The notes: a model not told the origin generated them from the sequence alone. A stretch of 64,000 nucleotides of DNA from Magnetococcales bacterium (GCA_015234115.1 JADFWP010000010.1:1-64000); one strand, 5' to 3'. Counted from the first letter of the stretch, positions 35,338 through 45,445 are shown. Numbers and translations are program-made.

Positions 35338-37743
35338 TCAAAAAACCCGGAAACGATGGATCCGTTCCGCCGCAGTCGGGCGCTGCCAGGTGACGCTCGT
35401 GAGCAGCCCGGTCAAAAAGTCGATGCATGCCTGCAATTCGATCCGCAACGGCTCGGCAAGCGTGCCGACTTGCCGACACCACGCCTGATAACCGCGCTCC
35501 TCCTCGGCTGCGCTGTCAAACAACACCCCACCCGCCCACAACCCCACGGAGACCCAGGGATGCTGCGTGCCCCCATTGGCCAAGACCATGGAGACGATGA
35601 AGGCGGATTGCACCCGCCCCTCTCCCAGCAGCACCGGCAAGGCCGCAATCCGTTCGGCAATCGGATGATCCCCCCCGCTGGCATTTTCGATCACCCCGGA
35701 CAGATCCTGCGCATCATCGTGCCGCACGATCTTTTCCAGAAAACCCTCGCGCACCATGGCCGCCAACCGGGCGCGGGTCTCCGGACGCCACAACCGGGCA
35801 TCCGGTCCCAGATAACACAGCCGATCCAGCGCAGCCAGACGCTCCTCGTAAACCTGGAACAGCGCAGCGCGATTGCCACGCCATCCCCCGGCCAACGGGT
35901 CGAGCGCAATGCCGATCTCCTGGTAACGTTCCAGGTTGGTCAGATCCGGACGGGGCACCCGATCCGCCAGAAAATCCTGCTGCATCTCCCGGTACAAGGC
36001 TTCCAGCCGACGCGCCAGATTGGTCATGTCAAACAGCACGCAGCGGTCGTGTGCGGCATGGAGACGGGCACGCACCTCCCGCAGCCGTTCCGGCTGATTT
36101 CCAAGCTGCACGGCACGCTCCACATACTCCTCCGGCGTGGCGCACACCAGATCCGGCAATCCCGCCGCGCTCACCAGGCTGCCGCATACCCGCGACGGAA
36201 AGGAGAGTCCGGCCAGGGTCAGAATCGGCACTCCCATCCACAAGGCATCCGAAGCCGTCGTATGCGCACCATAAGGAAAACAGTCCAGCACCAGATCCAC
36301 CAGCGGATAACGCGCCAGATGATTCGCATTGACCAAAGGCGGCGCAAACAACAACCGCTCCGGATCCACCCCGTATCCGGTCGCCAATTCGCGCAAACGA
36401 TCCCGTGCCGCATCGTTTTCGTGCATCAACCACATCACGCTGTCCGGCACCTGTTGCAAAATCTGGCACCACAATCCCCAGGTCAAAGCGGTGATCTTGC
36501 GTACCGCGTTGAAGCAACAAAACACCACCTTGTTCTCCGGCAACCCCGCCTCGCTGCGCGTGGGCCGATGCTCCGAAACCTGCCGCCGCGAATCGTTGGC
36601 CTGATAGCAGGGCAGCCGCACCACCCGCTCCGAATAAAACATCTCATGCTCGGGCGGAATCACGAATGGATCGGCGATGATGTAATGATGATACGGCGAT
36701 CCCATGCTCCCCGGATAACCGAGCCAGTTGACGACCACCGGGGCCGGACGCATCGACAGCATCTTGAGACGCGCACCAAAGGTATAGCCGTTCAGATCCA
36801 CCAGAATTTCGATCCGATCCGCCATGATCTGCCGGGCGGCCTCCTCGTCGGACAGACCATGCAACACCCGCCAGCGGGGTGCTGCGGCCCGGATGCGCCG
36901 ATGAATCGGATCGTTCTCCTCGCTGGTCTCTCCAGTATAATAATAATAAAGCTCGACCTGTTCCGGATCGTGACGCTCGAACAGCTCCACCATCAAAAAG
37001 CCCATGGCGTGCATGCGCAGATCCGAAGAGAGATAGCCCACCCTGGGACGCACTCCGGCTGTGGCGCGCAACGCGGCGTGGGCGTCGAGATAATGGTGCG
37101 ACGCATGGGCCGTGGCGGTCTTGTTGTACATGTAGGCGTTGGCCAACTGCCAAAGCGGATCATCGCTGTAGGCCGCCAGCGAAATCGGCGCGAAACCGGT
37201 CAGCAGATGCTCCCGGCTGCACCGCACGAAAGGCTCGATGACCGGCCACTTGCATTGATTCTGCCGTGAGGTGATCCAATACTCCATCACCTCGTGCTGG
37301 AACGGATCCAGTTCCAAAGCCTGACGCAACGCCGACTCCTGTTCGTCCAGACTCGACACCCGTCCGATCTGCTTCAAGGCGGAATTCCGGTAGCTCACGC
37401 TGTCGGCAGTGATCCCGGAGAGGCGCTCCACCATCTGCCGCCAACAGTTTGCAGCCGCCTCGGGCGAAACCAGCCGCTCCAGCACATTGCCCAGATTGAT
37501 GTAGCTCGGATAAAAATCGGGATTGCGCTGGATTGCCGCGAGATAGGCATCCCGCGCCCCCTCCAGATCACCCAGTGCCACCAGGGAAACCCCGAGATTG
37601 TACTGGATCATGTATAAAACAGGATGGTCGCCATTCCCGGCGATCCAATCCAGATACAGGGCTTTCATGCCCGACCCGTCTCCGGCCCGGAGCAATCCAT
37701 CCGCCATCGAAACCAAGGTTTGAATGTCCCACTCTTGCGCCAT
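35338..37743 (-). CDS. TPR-GT41 glycosyltransferase, paralogue 1
   Basis: 801 residues. About three to four TPR-like repeats occupy residues 1-110 (YNLGVSLVALGDLEGARDAY). The GT41 domain runs about 220-600: RVGYLSSDLRMHAMGFLMVE (base His), NWLGYPGSMGSPYHHYIIAD, CCFNAVRKITALTWGLW (Lys), and PYGAHTTASDALWMGVPILT. The last 170 residues are shared only by the three paralogues here. Soluble cytoplasmic protein O-glycosyltransferase is the likely role. It is the most diverged of the three and last in the operon, 70 bp after paralogue 2. Confidence 0.88.
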   Translation of the reverse strand: MAQEWDIQTLVSMADGLLRAGDGSGMKALYLDWIAGNGDHPVLYMIQYNLGVSLVALGDLEGARDAYLAAIQRNPDFYPSYINLGNVLERLVSPEAAANCWRQMVERLSGITADSVSYRNSALKQIGRVSSLDEQESALRQALELDPFQHEVMEYWITSRQNQCKWPVIEPFVRCSREHLLTGFAPISLAAYSDDPLWQLANAYMYNKTATAHASHHYLDAHAALRATAGVRPRVGYLSSDLRMHAMGFLMVELFERHDPEQVELYYYYTGETSEENDPIHRRIRAAAPRWRVLHGLSDEEAARQIMADRIEILVDLNGYTFGARLKMLSMRPAPVVVNWLGYPGSMGSPYHHYIIADPFVIPPEHEMFYSERVVRLPCYQANDSRRQVSEHRPTRSEAGLPENKVVFCCFNAVRKITALTWGLWCQILQQVPDSVMWLMHENDAARDRLRELATGYGVDPERLLFAPPLVNANHLARYPLVDLVLDCFPYGAHTTASDALWMGVPILTLAGLSFPSRVCGSLVSAAGLPDLVCATPEEYVERAVQLGNQPERLREVRARLHAAHDRCVLFDMTNLARRLEALYREMQQDFLADRVPRPDLTNLERYQEIGIALDPLAGGWRGNRAALFQVYEERLAALDRLCYLGPDARLWRPETRARLAAMVREGFLEKIVRHDDAQDLSGVIENASGGDHPIAERIAALPVLLGEGRVQSAFIVSMVLANGGTQHPWVSVGLWAGGVLFDSAAEEERGYQAWCRQVGTLAEPLRIELQACIDFLTGLLTSVTWQRPTAAERIHRFRVF

Positions 37744-37813
37744 GATCGCCTCCCTTGCTCCCGGTCACGCCCCATCCTCCGACATGTGATGTCACTGGGT
37801 CAAAAGCGCCGCA

Positions 37814-40249
37814 TCAACCCCGAATCGTTTCAAACAGTTGCAGCAGTTGCGCCACGCGCCACGGATCGGCATTGCGGACCCCCTCACCGCGCAAAAAGTC
37901 CATGGCCGGAACCAGAACGCGCGACACCACGCCGCTCTGCTGCTCCGCAGGCAGCGCGGCCAACAGCGCCAGCAGATTCTGCCGCCCCCGACTCTCTTCC
38001 GAGGGATTGTGGAACAGCACCCCCCCCAGACACAGCGCCACCGAGAGCACCGGATGGGTATACCCCTGATTGGCCAGCATCATGGCCACAATGAAGGCAG
38101 CGCGCATCCGCCCCTGGGCGATCCCCTCGGCCATGGCGAGCAGTTGTTCGTTGGGATCGTGTCCCGGACGACCAACAAAGGCGATCAGGCCATCCAGGTC
38201 ATCGGCGGCATCGTATTCCAGCAACAGTTCCAGGAAAGGACGGGCACGCATGGCATAACGCTCCCGCGCCGCCTGCGACCACAACCGGTGGTCCTCGGGC
38301 AGCAACGCCAACCGGTCACGCGCGATCAACTTTTCCATATAGGCGGCAGTCAGCCGTTCCACGGTGCCAAACCAAACCCCATCCGTATCCAGTTCGATGG
38401 CGATCTGTTGATAAACCTCCAGGTTGGTCAGATCCGGACGAGGCACCCGGTCCTGATGAAAATCGGCGCGCATCTGAAAATAGAGTTCCTCCAGCCGCGC
38501 GACCAGCAGCGGAGTGTCGAACAGCACACAGTGATCCCGGCCTGCGATCAGCCGTTCCCGATAGGATGCAAGCAGGGCGTGGTCGCTCCCCAACGCCACG
38601 GCGCGCGCCACGAACTCCTCCGGGGTGGCGCAGACCAACTCCCCGATGCCCGCCGACCGGACCAGACTGGCGCAGACCCGCGCCGGAAACGACAAGCCGG
38701 CCATGGTCAGGATCGGCACCCCCATCCACAAGGCATCCGAGGCGGTGGTGTGCGCTCCGTAAGGGGTGGAGTCGAGCATCAGATCGACCAGGGGATAGCG
38801 GGCCATGTGTTCGTGGTTGGGTTTGCGCTCGGCGAAAATCAGCCGCTCCGGGGCGATGCCCCGCTGCGCGGCCATGGCCATCAGACGCTCCCTGGCCACC
38901 TCGCCTTCACGCAGCAGCCACAGCACGCTCGCAGGCACCCGCTCCAGCACCTGCATCCAAAGTTCCCAGGTCAGCGGGCTGATCTTTTTGGAGCTGTTGA
39001 AACAGCCGTAGACCATCACCCCTGCGGGCAGACCAACCTCATCCCGTCTGGGACGACGGGGATCCACCAGCCGTTTGCGATCATTCGGCTGATAGCAGGG
39101 CAGACGCATCACCCGCTCCGAGTAGCAGAACTCCAACGCTTCGGGCACGAGAAAATCATCGGCGATCAGGTAGTTGTGATACGGACTCCCCATGGTGCCG
39201 GGATAGCCCAGCCAGTTGACGATCACCGGCGCCGGACGCATGGCCAGCATTTTGGTGCGGGCGCTGTGGGTATAGCCGTTGACATCCACCAGGATTTCGA
39301 TGCGATCCGCGACGATCCGCTCCGCCAGTTCGACATCCCCCAGGGTATGGGCATCGCACCAGTGTTCCACCGCGCCCTGGATGCGTCTTTTGAGGGCATC
39401 CTCCAGTTGCGGACCCACGGCATACACAAAGATCTCCACCTTGTTGCGATCGTGCAATTCAAAGATTTCGGCCATCAGATAGCCGATGGCGTGAATGCGC
39501 AGATCCGAGGAGAGATAACCGATCCGTGGACGCAGCGGCGGATCGCGCCGCAAGGCCGGATGGGCATCCTGGTAGACCGGTTGCGGCTGTCCGATTTCGG
39601 AGCGGTGATAATAGGCGGCATTGGCCAATTGCCACATCGGATCGTCGGTGAAGACCCCAAGGGACAACGGGGCAAACCCCTTTTTCAAATGGGTCGCGTC
39701 GCAATGGGCAAAAGGAACGATCACCGGCCATTTGCACATCCCCTGCCGGGAGCCGATCCAATGGACGATCGCTTCGTTCTGATACGGTTGCAGCTCCAGA
39801 CTCCGCTGCAAGGCCTGTTCCACCTCCTCCTGGGAGCCGACCCGGGCGATCTGTTTCAAGGCCGAGGCGCAAAAACCGACATTCTCGCCGGTCACGGTCG
39901 GCAACCGGTCCACCAGCCGCTGCCAGCACGCAATCGCCTCGGCAGGCAACCCAAGCTGCTCCAGCGTCACCCCCAGATTGATATACGGCGGATAGAAATC
40001 GGGCTGCAAACCGATGACCGTCTCGAAAACGGTTCTGGCATTCGCCAGATCCCGGGCATCAAGCAGCACCACCCCCAGATTGAAATAAAGGCAATGGGTC
40101 AGCGGATCCTGATCATGGGTCGCCAGCCAATCGCGATACGCTGCGATGGCCAGATCACTCCGACCCGAACGCTGACAATTCTCCGCATAGGTGATCAGCT
40201 CAACAGGACTGGACACGCCCTGATGGGTCGGCTCGATCAGATCATTCAT
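37814..40249 (-). CDS. TPR-GT41 glycosyltransferase, paralogue 2
   Basis: 811 residues from the ATG at 40249 (GGAG 7 bp upstream). The layout is as in paralogue 1: TPR-like N-terminus, RIGYLSSDLRIHAIGYLMAE with the base His, NWLGYPGTMGSPYHNYLIAD, GCFNSSKKISPLTWELWMQV with the Lys, and PYGAHTTASDALWMGVPILT. A shared C-terminal domain holds ALCLGGVLFHNPSEESRG. DNA at 39150-39460 is almost identical to that of paralogue 3, though the rest is diverged, suggesting gene conversion. The longer frame to 40327 overlaps paralogue 3 and is not used. Confidence 0.88.
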   Translation of the reverse strand: MNDLIEPTHQGVSSPVELITYAENCQRSGRSDLAIAAYRDWLATHDQDPLTHCLYFNLGVVLLDARDLANARTVFETVIGLQPDFYPPYINLGVTLEQLGLPAEAIACWQRLVDRLPTVTGENVGFCASALKQIARVGSQEEVEQALQRSLELQPYQNEAIVHWIGSRQGMCKWPVIVPFAHCDATHLKKGFAPLSLGVFTDDPMWQLANAAYYHRSEIGQPQPVYQDAHPALRRDPPLRPRIGYLSSDLRIHAIGYLMAEIFELHDRNKVEIFVYAVGPQLEDALKRRIQGAVEHWCDAHTLGDVELAERIVADRIEILVDVNGYTHSARTKMLAMRPAPVIVNWLGYPGTMGSPYHNYLIADDFLVPEALEFCYSERVMRLPCYQPNDRKRLVDPRRPRRDEVGLPAGVMVYGCFNSSKKISPLTWELWMQVLERVPASVLWLLREGEVARERLMAMAAQRGIAPERLIFAERKPNHEHMARYPLVDLMLDSTPYGAHTTASDALWMGVPILTMAGLSFPARVCASLVRSAGIGELVCATPEEFVARAVALGSDHALLASYRERLIAGRDHCVLFDTPLLVARLEELYFQMRADFHQDRVPRPDLTNLEVYQQIAIELDTDGVWFGTVERLTAAYMEKLIARDRLALLPEDHRLWSQAARERYAMRARPFLELLLEYDAADDLDGLIAFVGRPGHDPNEQLLAMAEGIAQGRMRAAFIVAMMLANQGYTHPVLSVALCLGGVLFHNPSEESRGRQNLLALLAALPAEQQSGVVSRVLVPAMDFLRGEGVRNADPWRVAQLLQLFETIRG

Positions 40250-40275
40250 CGGTGCACTCCCTGCCCTTGCAATCG

Positions 40276-42690
40276 TCATGCGGCCTTTTGGGCCATCAAC
40301 AGTTCCAACACCCGTGCCACCCGCCATGGATCGGTCTTCCGGACCCCCTCGCCACGCAAGAACGCAATGGCCGGATCAACCACGGCACGCACGAATTCAG
40401 CACGCATTTCCGCAGGCAGAGCCGCCAGTTGCGCGGCCAGAGGCTGTACGCCACGCTCCTCCTCGGCAGGATTGCGAAACATCACCCCTCCCAGACACAG
40501 CGCCACCGAAATCGCCGGATGCGCGTGCCCCATATTGGCCAGCATCATGGCCACCACAAAAGCGGGCCGGATCCGGCTCTGGGCGATCCCCTGGGAGACG
40601 GCGACGATCTGTTCGTTCACGTCGCGTCCCGAACGACCGGCATAGGCGATCAGCCCCTCCAGATCATCGGCGGCATCGAGTTCCAGCAGTTGTTCCAGCA
40701 AAGGACGGGAACGCAAAGCATGGCGCTCCCGCGCTGCGCGCGACCACAAGCGATTGTCCTCGGTCAGCAGCATCAACCGGTCACGCGCGATCAATTTTTC
40801 CATATAGGCCGCAGTCAGCCGTTCCACCGAGCCGAACCAGACCCCATCGGTATCCAGTTCGATGGCAATCTCCTGATACAGTTCCAGGTTGGTCAGATCC
40901 GGACGGGGCACCCGATCCTGATGGAAATCGGCGCGCATCTGGAAATAGAGCTCCTCCAGCCGCGCGACCAGCAACGGGGTATCGAACAACACACAACGAT
41001 CCCGACCCGTGCGCAGCCGTTCCCGGAAGGATTCGAGCAGCGGCCGGTTGGTGCCCAACGCCACGGCGCGCGCCACGAACTCATCCGGGGTGGCACAGAT
41101 CAGCTCTCCGATTCCGGCAGCCCGGACCAGACTGGCGCAGACCCGCGACGGAAACGACAAACCGGCCATGGTCAGGATCGGCACCCCCATCCACAAGGCA
41201 TCCGAAGCGGTGGTGTGCGCTCCGTAGGGGGTGGAGTCGAGCATCAGATCGACCAGGGGATAGCGGGCCATGTGTTCGTGGTTGAGTTTGCGCTCGGCGA
41301 AAATCAGCCGCTCCGGGGCAATGCCCCGCTGCGCAGCGGTGGCCATCAGGCGATCTCTGGCCTCTGCGCTTTCATGCAGCAGCCACAGCACGCTCGCGGG
41401 CACCTGCTCCAGCACCCGCATCCACAACTCGAAGGTGAAGGGAGTGATCTTCTTGGCCCCGTTGAAACAGCCATAGACCATCACCCCCTGGGGAAGACCG
41501 GCCTCATCCCGTCCGGGACGGTGGATCTCCACCAGCCGTTTGCGATCGTTCGGCTGATAGCAGGGCAGACGCATCACCCGTTCCGTGTAACAGAACTCCA
41601 ACTCCTCGGGCACGATGAAATCATCGGCGATCAGATAGTTGTGATACGGACTCCCCATGGTGCCGGGATAGCCCAGCCAGTTGACGATCACCGGCGCCGG
41701 GCGCATGGCCAGCATTTTGGTGCGGGCGCTGTGGGTATAGCCGTTGACATCCACCAGGATTTCGATGCGATCCGCGACGATCCGCTCCGCCAGTTCGACA
41801 TCCCCCAGGGTATGGGCATCGCACCAGTGTTCCACCGCGCCCTGGATGCGTCGTTTGAGGGGATCATCCAGTTGCGGACCCACGGCATACACAAAGATCT
41901 CCACCTTGTTGCGATCGTGCAACTCAAAGATCTCGGCCATCAGATAGCCGATGGCGTGAATACGCAGATCCGACGAAAGATAACCGATCCGTGGACGCAG
42001 CGGCGGATCGCGCCGCAACGCCGCATGGGAATCCGGACTGAGCGGTTGCGGCAGACCGACTTCGGAGCGGTGATACCGGGCGGCATTGGCCATCTGCCAG
42101 ACCGGATCGTCGGTGAAGACCCCCAGGGACAACGGCGCGAAACCCTGTTTGAGATGGGTGACATCGCAACTCCCGAAAGGAACGATCACCGGCCAGACGC
42201 ACTGTGTCTGACGACTGTTGATCCAGTGTTCCAGCACCTCGCGCTGTCTGGGAAAGATCTCCAGGCTTTGGCGCAGGGCCTCTTCGGATTCGGCCAATCC
42301 GCTCACGCGGGCGATCTGTTTGAGTGCGGAGGCCTTGAAACCGACATTCTCCCCCGTGACCATGGGCAGACGGTCCACGAGGGCATGCCAGCAGGCAGCG
42401 GCATCGCTGCTGCTGCCGAGCCGCTCCATGGCGTTGCCGAGATTGATGTAGGCGGGATAGAAATCGGGTTGCAGGCGGATCCCCTCCTCGAAGGCCTGAC
42501 GGGCGCCAGCCGGGTCGTTGGCGTTGAGCAACACCACCCCCAGATTGTAAAGCGCAAAATGACATTGCGGATCCCCGGCATGACTGGCCAGCCAGGCCCG
42601 GTACAGGGCAACGGCCTGATCGGTCTGCCCCGACTGATTCAACAATTCGGCCTGACCGAACAGATCAATCAAACCCATTTCCTGGAACAT
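40276..42690 (-). CDS. TPR-GT41 glycosyltransferase, paralogue 3
   Basis: 804 residues from the ATG at 42690 with AGGAGAGG just upstream. An ATG at 42714 also has a good GGAGGAG site, but alignment of MFQEMGLIDLF with MAQEWDIQTLV of paralogue 1 favours 42690. Key motifs are RIGYLSSDLRIHAIGYLMAE, CFNGAKKITPFTFELWMRVL and GAHTTASDALWMGVPILTMA. It is first in the three-gene operon; paralogue 2 begins 26 bp after its stop. Differences cluster in the TPR part and the last 200 residues, where acceptor choice may lie. Confidence 0.88.
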   Translation of the reverse strand: MFQEMGLIDLFGQAELLNQSGQTDQAVALYRAWLASHAGDPQCHFALYNLGVVLLNANDPAGARQAFEEGIRLQPDFYPAYINLGNAMERLGSSSDAAACWHALVDRLPMVTGENVGFKASALKQIARVSGLAESEEALRQSLEIFPRQREVLEHWINSRQTQCVWPVIVPFGSCDVTHLKQGFAPLSLGVFTDDPVWQMANAARYHRSEVGLPQPLSPDSHAALRRDPPLRPRIGYLSSDLRIHAIGYLMAEIFELHDRNKVEIFVYAVGPQLDDPLKRRIQGAVEHWCDAHTLGDVELAERIVADRIEILVDVNGYTHSARTKMLAMRPAPVIVNWLGYPGTMGSPYHNYLIADDFIVPEELEFCYTERVMRLPCYQPNDRKRLVEIHRPGRDEAGLPQGVMVYGCFNGAKKITPFTFELWMRVLEQVPASVLWLLHESAEARDRLMATAAQRGIAPERLIFAERKLNHEHMARYPLVDLMLDSTPYGAHTTASDALWMGVPILTMAGLSFPSRVCASLVRAAGIGELICATPDEFVARAVALGTNRPLLESFRERLRTGRDRCVLFDTPLLVARLEELYFQMRADFHQDRVPRPDLTNLELYQEIAIELDTDGVWFGSVERLTAAYMEKLIARDRLMLLTEDNRLWSRAARERHALRSRPLLEQLLELDAADDLEGLIAYAGRSGRDVNEQIVAVSQGIAQSRIRPAFVVAMMLANMGHAHPAISVALCLGGVMFRNPAEEERGVQPLAAQLAALPAEMRAEFVRAVVDPAIAFLRGEGVRKTDPWRVARVLELLMAQKAA

Positions 42691-42870
42691 GCCGACCTCT
42701 CCTCTGGATGCCATTTTCGCCATCTCCTCCCGACCACCACAGCCTGTGGAACATGAAACCGATGCCACGAAAAGTCAAGAGAATTTGCTCATCGCGGTCT
42801 GGTTCGGCAAGGGGTTGGCAAAAAAAAAATCCGCTTCAGTTTGAATTCATCTTTCTCCGCTATCATGCTC

Positions 42871-42906
42871 CCGTGCCACCAGAAAAACCGGGACGGTTTG
42901 GCACGG
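42871..42906 (+). other. Hairpin upstream of the TerC gene
   Basis: CCGTGCCA at 42871-42878 and TGGCACGG at 42899-42906 are perfect inverses. Inside, AAACC and GGTTT can pair around GGGAC. It lies about 100 bp before the TerC start in a 319-bp gap without genes. No T-run follows, so it is a leader structure or operator candidate, not a terminator. It does not match the manganese yybP-ykoY riboswitch found before some terC genes. Confidence 0.45.
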
Positions 42907-43009
42907 AACAAAAATTGCATCTGATCGTGAGCTAAGTCTGGACGCGATGAATTCTCACAGGTTAAGATGAACCATCCTTCACCCAATCCATAAGGAAAGA
43001 AAACACGTC

Positions 43010-44026
43010 ATGGAAGTTCCCGCCATTGGTTTCCCTGTAGCCATTCAACTGATCCTGGCCGGGGCGATTCTCTTTTACATGGTCACCGACATCCACGCCC
43101 ACCATCAGAATCGGGTGATGAGCCTCAAAGAGGCGGGTTTCTGGTTCGTCTTCTGGATCGTGGCCGCCCTGTGTTTCGCGGCCTATCTGTGGGTGGCCTA
43201 CGACCCGGCCGATGCCAAACTCTTTCTGGTGGGTTTTGTGCTGGAAGAATCCCTCTCCTTCGACAACGTTATGGTCTTCATGGTGATCTTCGGATCATTC
43301 AACATCCGCGAGCAACTGCTGCGGCGCGTGCTGTTCTATGGCATTCTGGGCGCGTTGTTTTTCCGCCTGATCTTCGCTGCGGTCGGCACCGCGCTTTTTG
43401 CCGCCTCCCCCTGGGTGGGCATGGCCTTTGCCGCCGTGGTCGGCTGGACCGCCTGGAAAATGATCACCGCCGGAGACGCGGACGAATCCCTGCACGACTA
43501 CTCCCAGCACTGGGCCGTGCGCCTGACCGAACGGTTCCTGCCGGTCTTTCCCCGGCTCCACAACCAGGATCTGTTCCTCACCGGCCCCGAGGCGCAGGCC
43601 TTGTGCCAACAGGATCCCTCCATCCGGGGCGTGCCTGCCAACGCCCGTCTGTTGGCCACCCCGGCCTTTTTGTGCGTGCTGGTGATCCTGTTCACCGACG
43701 TGCTCTTTGCCTTTGATTCGGTGCCGGCGGTGATCGCCGTGACCAAAGAACCGATTCTGGTCTGGAGCGCGATGATCTTCGGGGTGATGGGCTTGCGGGC
43801 CATGTTCTTCATCCTCTCCGGACTCATGAAATATCTGGTCCATCTCGACAAGGCGATCATCGCCCTGTTGTTCTACATCGCGGCCAAGCTGGCCATCGAG
43901 GCGGGCAACACCCTGTTCCACTGGCCCAACCTGCACATCTCGCCCGGTCAGAGCATGGCCGTGGTCTTTTCGATCCTGGGTCTGGGGGTGTTGGGTTCCT
44001 GGATCTTCCCGAAAAAAGAAGAATAA
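43010..44026 (+). CDS. TerC/Alx-family integral membrane protein
   Basis: 338 residues with about nine transmembrane helices and AGGAA upstream of the start. Signature motifs are FVLEESLSFDNVMVFMVIFG and LVILFTDVLFAFDSVPAVIA, each with membrane-embedded acidic residues, and YLVHLDKAIIALLFYI. Family members export Mn2+ (Alx, MntX-type) or supply metal to secreted proteins. The gene name terC refers to tellurite loci, but no ter genes are present. It may be co-transcribed with the carbonic-anhydrase-like gene 51 bp downstream. Confidence 0.92.
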   Translation: MEVPAIGFPVAIQLILAGAILFYMVTDIHAHHQNRVMSLKEAGFWFVFWIVAALCFAAYLWVAYDPADAKLFLVGFVLEESLSFDNVMVFMVIFGSFNIREQLLRRVLFYGILGALFFRLIFAAVGTALFAASPWVGMAFAAVVGWTAWKMITAGDADESLHDYSQHWAVRLTERFLPVFPRLHNQDLFLTGPEAQALCQQDPSIRGVPANARLLATPAFLCVLVILFTDVLFAFDSVPAVIAVTKEPILVWSAMIFGVMGLRAMFFILSGLMKYLVHLDKAIIALLFYIAAKLAIEAGNTLFHWPNLHISPGQSMAVVFSILGLGVLGSWIFPKKEE

Positions 44027-44077
44027 CCTGCATGGTGGGGGGAGTTTCTCCCCTCACCCCAACCCTGGAGTCCGGCC

Positions 44078-44611
44078 ATGCCCATCCATCCCTTTGAAGG
44101 CATCGTTCCGATCATCGATCCCACGGCCTTTGTGCATCCCGATGCCGTGGTGATCGGGGATGTGCAGATCGGTCCGGAAAGTTCGGTCTGGCCCGGCGCG
44201 GTAATCCGTGGAGATGTCAACCCGATTCGCATCGGCGCGCGCAGCAACATCCAGGACGGATCGATCCTGCATGTCAGCCGCGCCACACCCCAGCGGCCCA
44301 ACGGCATTCCGCTGTTGATCGGCGATGATGTCATCGTAGGTCATCATGTCAATCTCCACGCCTGCACCTTGCAGGATCACAGCATGATCGGCATCGGCGC
44401 CATCGTGCTCGATGGCGCGGTGGTGGAGCATTCCGCCATGGTGGGGGCCGGTTCCCTGGTGGCTCCGGGCAAACGGGTGACCGCCGGAGAACTCTGGATC
44501 GGCTCTCCGGCCAAGTCTCTGCGTCCGCTGAGTCCGGAAGAGCTGGAGGGAATCCGCGCCACGGTGGAAAGTTACCGTCAACTGGCCAAAAGGTATGCAC
44601 AGGGCAGGTGA
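44078..44611 (+). CDS. Gamma-carbonic anhydrase-like protein
   Basis: 177 residues. Left-handed beta-helix (VVIGDVQIGPESSVWPGAVI) with the three metal-ligand histidines in DGSILHVS and VGHHVNLHACTLQD. It ends in ELWIGSPAKSLRPLSPEE and a C-terminal helix. YrdA/CaiE-type relatives bind zinc or iron, but true carbonic anhydrase activity varies. The stop overlaps the kinase start (GTGA at 44608-44611). Confidence 0.9.
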   Translation: MPIHPFEGIVPIIDPTAFVHPDAVVIGDVQIGPESSVWPGAVIRGDVNPIRIGARSNIQDGSILHVSRATPQRPNGIPLLIGDDVIVGHHVNLHACTLQDHSMIGIGAIVLDGAVVEHSAMVGAGSLVAPGKRVTAGELWIGSPAKSLRPLSPEELEGIRATVESYRQLAKRYAQGR

Positions 44612-45423
44612 CCGCAGCCACCATGGACCGTTGGCAACTGCGCGCACCCGCAGGAAACAAACCGGGGTTGTTCCAGGGGATCGATCCCCAGACCGGTCGG
44701 TTGGTGGCGATCAAGACCCTGCCCGACGGTCTGCACGGCATGGAGCGGCAGGCGGCCATCCTCCGGTTGCGGCGTGAAGCCGTCATTGCGGGTCAATTCG
44801 CCCACCCGAACATTCTGCCGTTGCTCGACCATGGTGAATCCGACGGCATCCCTTATCTGGTCTTTGACTGGCACGCGGGGGAGACGGTGCGGGAGTTGTT
44901 GCGTCGGGCAGCCCCGCTCGCGACAGCGGTGACGATCACCATGATGGGGCACCTGCTGGCGGGTATCCGGCAGATCCATGCCAAAGGATACATTCATGGG
45001 GATCTCAAACCGGCCAACCTGTTGGTCACGACCGGGAACGGGATTCTGATCACCGATTTCGGGGCAGCCCGTCCGGCGGGTCTCCACTCCCCGGTGCCGG
45101 GGCGGGTGAATGGCACCCATGGTTACATGCCTCCGGAGCAGATCATGGGGCAGGTTTTGGATCCACGGGCCGATCTGTTTGCCATCGGCGTGATTTGCCA
45201 CGAGTTGCTGACCGGGGACAAACCGTTTCGCGCAGCGGATGCCGAGGGGATGACCGAAGCGATTCTGACCCAGGAACCGGAATTCGGCGTGGCATTGCTG
45301 CCCGAGGTGGTGACGATCTTGAAAAAAGCGCTCGCCAGGCGTCCCCGCGACCGTTACGCCAGTGCCGAGGCCTTCTGGAACGCGCTGGACACGCTCCGAT
45401 CCTTTGCATCCGGAAACCTTTGA
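44608..45423 (+). CDS. Serine/threonine protein kinase (single domain)
   Basis: 271 residues from the overlapping GTG (an ATG at 44623 is an alternative). The glycine loop is degenerate (RAPAGNKPGLFQGIDPQ). VAIKTLP carries the ATP Lys, and GYIHGDLKPANLLV is the catalytic loop with Asp. ITDFGAARPAG is the metal-binding DFG, and HGYMPPEQIMG replaces APE. There is no transmembrane segment or sensor domain, so it is cytosolic. The loop is HGD, not HRD, so activation-loop phosphorylation may not be required. Targets are unknown. Confidence 0.88.
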   Translation: MTAATMDRWQLRAPAGNKPGLFQGIDPQTGRLVAIKTLPDGLHGMERQAAILRLRREAVIAGQFAHPNILPLLDHGESDGIPYLVFDWHAGETVRELLRRAAPLATAVTITMMGHLLAGIRQIHAKGYIHGDLKPANLLVTTGNGILITDFGAARPAGLHSPVPGRVNGTHGYMPPEQIMGQVLDPRADLFAIGVICHELLTGDKPFRAADAEGMTEAILTQEPEFGVALLPEVVTILKKALARRPRDRYASAEAFWNALDTLRSFASGNL

Positions 45424-45445
45424 AGGCAGCCCCCAGACATCCTCT

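Noticed and set aside
37838-42756. Long plus-strand frames (935 and 834 codons) opposite the GT41 cluster
   Set aside because: Both are antisense shadows of the three GT41 genes; the minus-strand products carry all catalytic motifs.
42700-43009. Manganese (yybP-ykoY) riboswitch before the TerC gene
   Set aside because: The conserved internal-loop bases of that riboswitch are not found; only a simple two-tier hairpin is seen.
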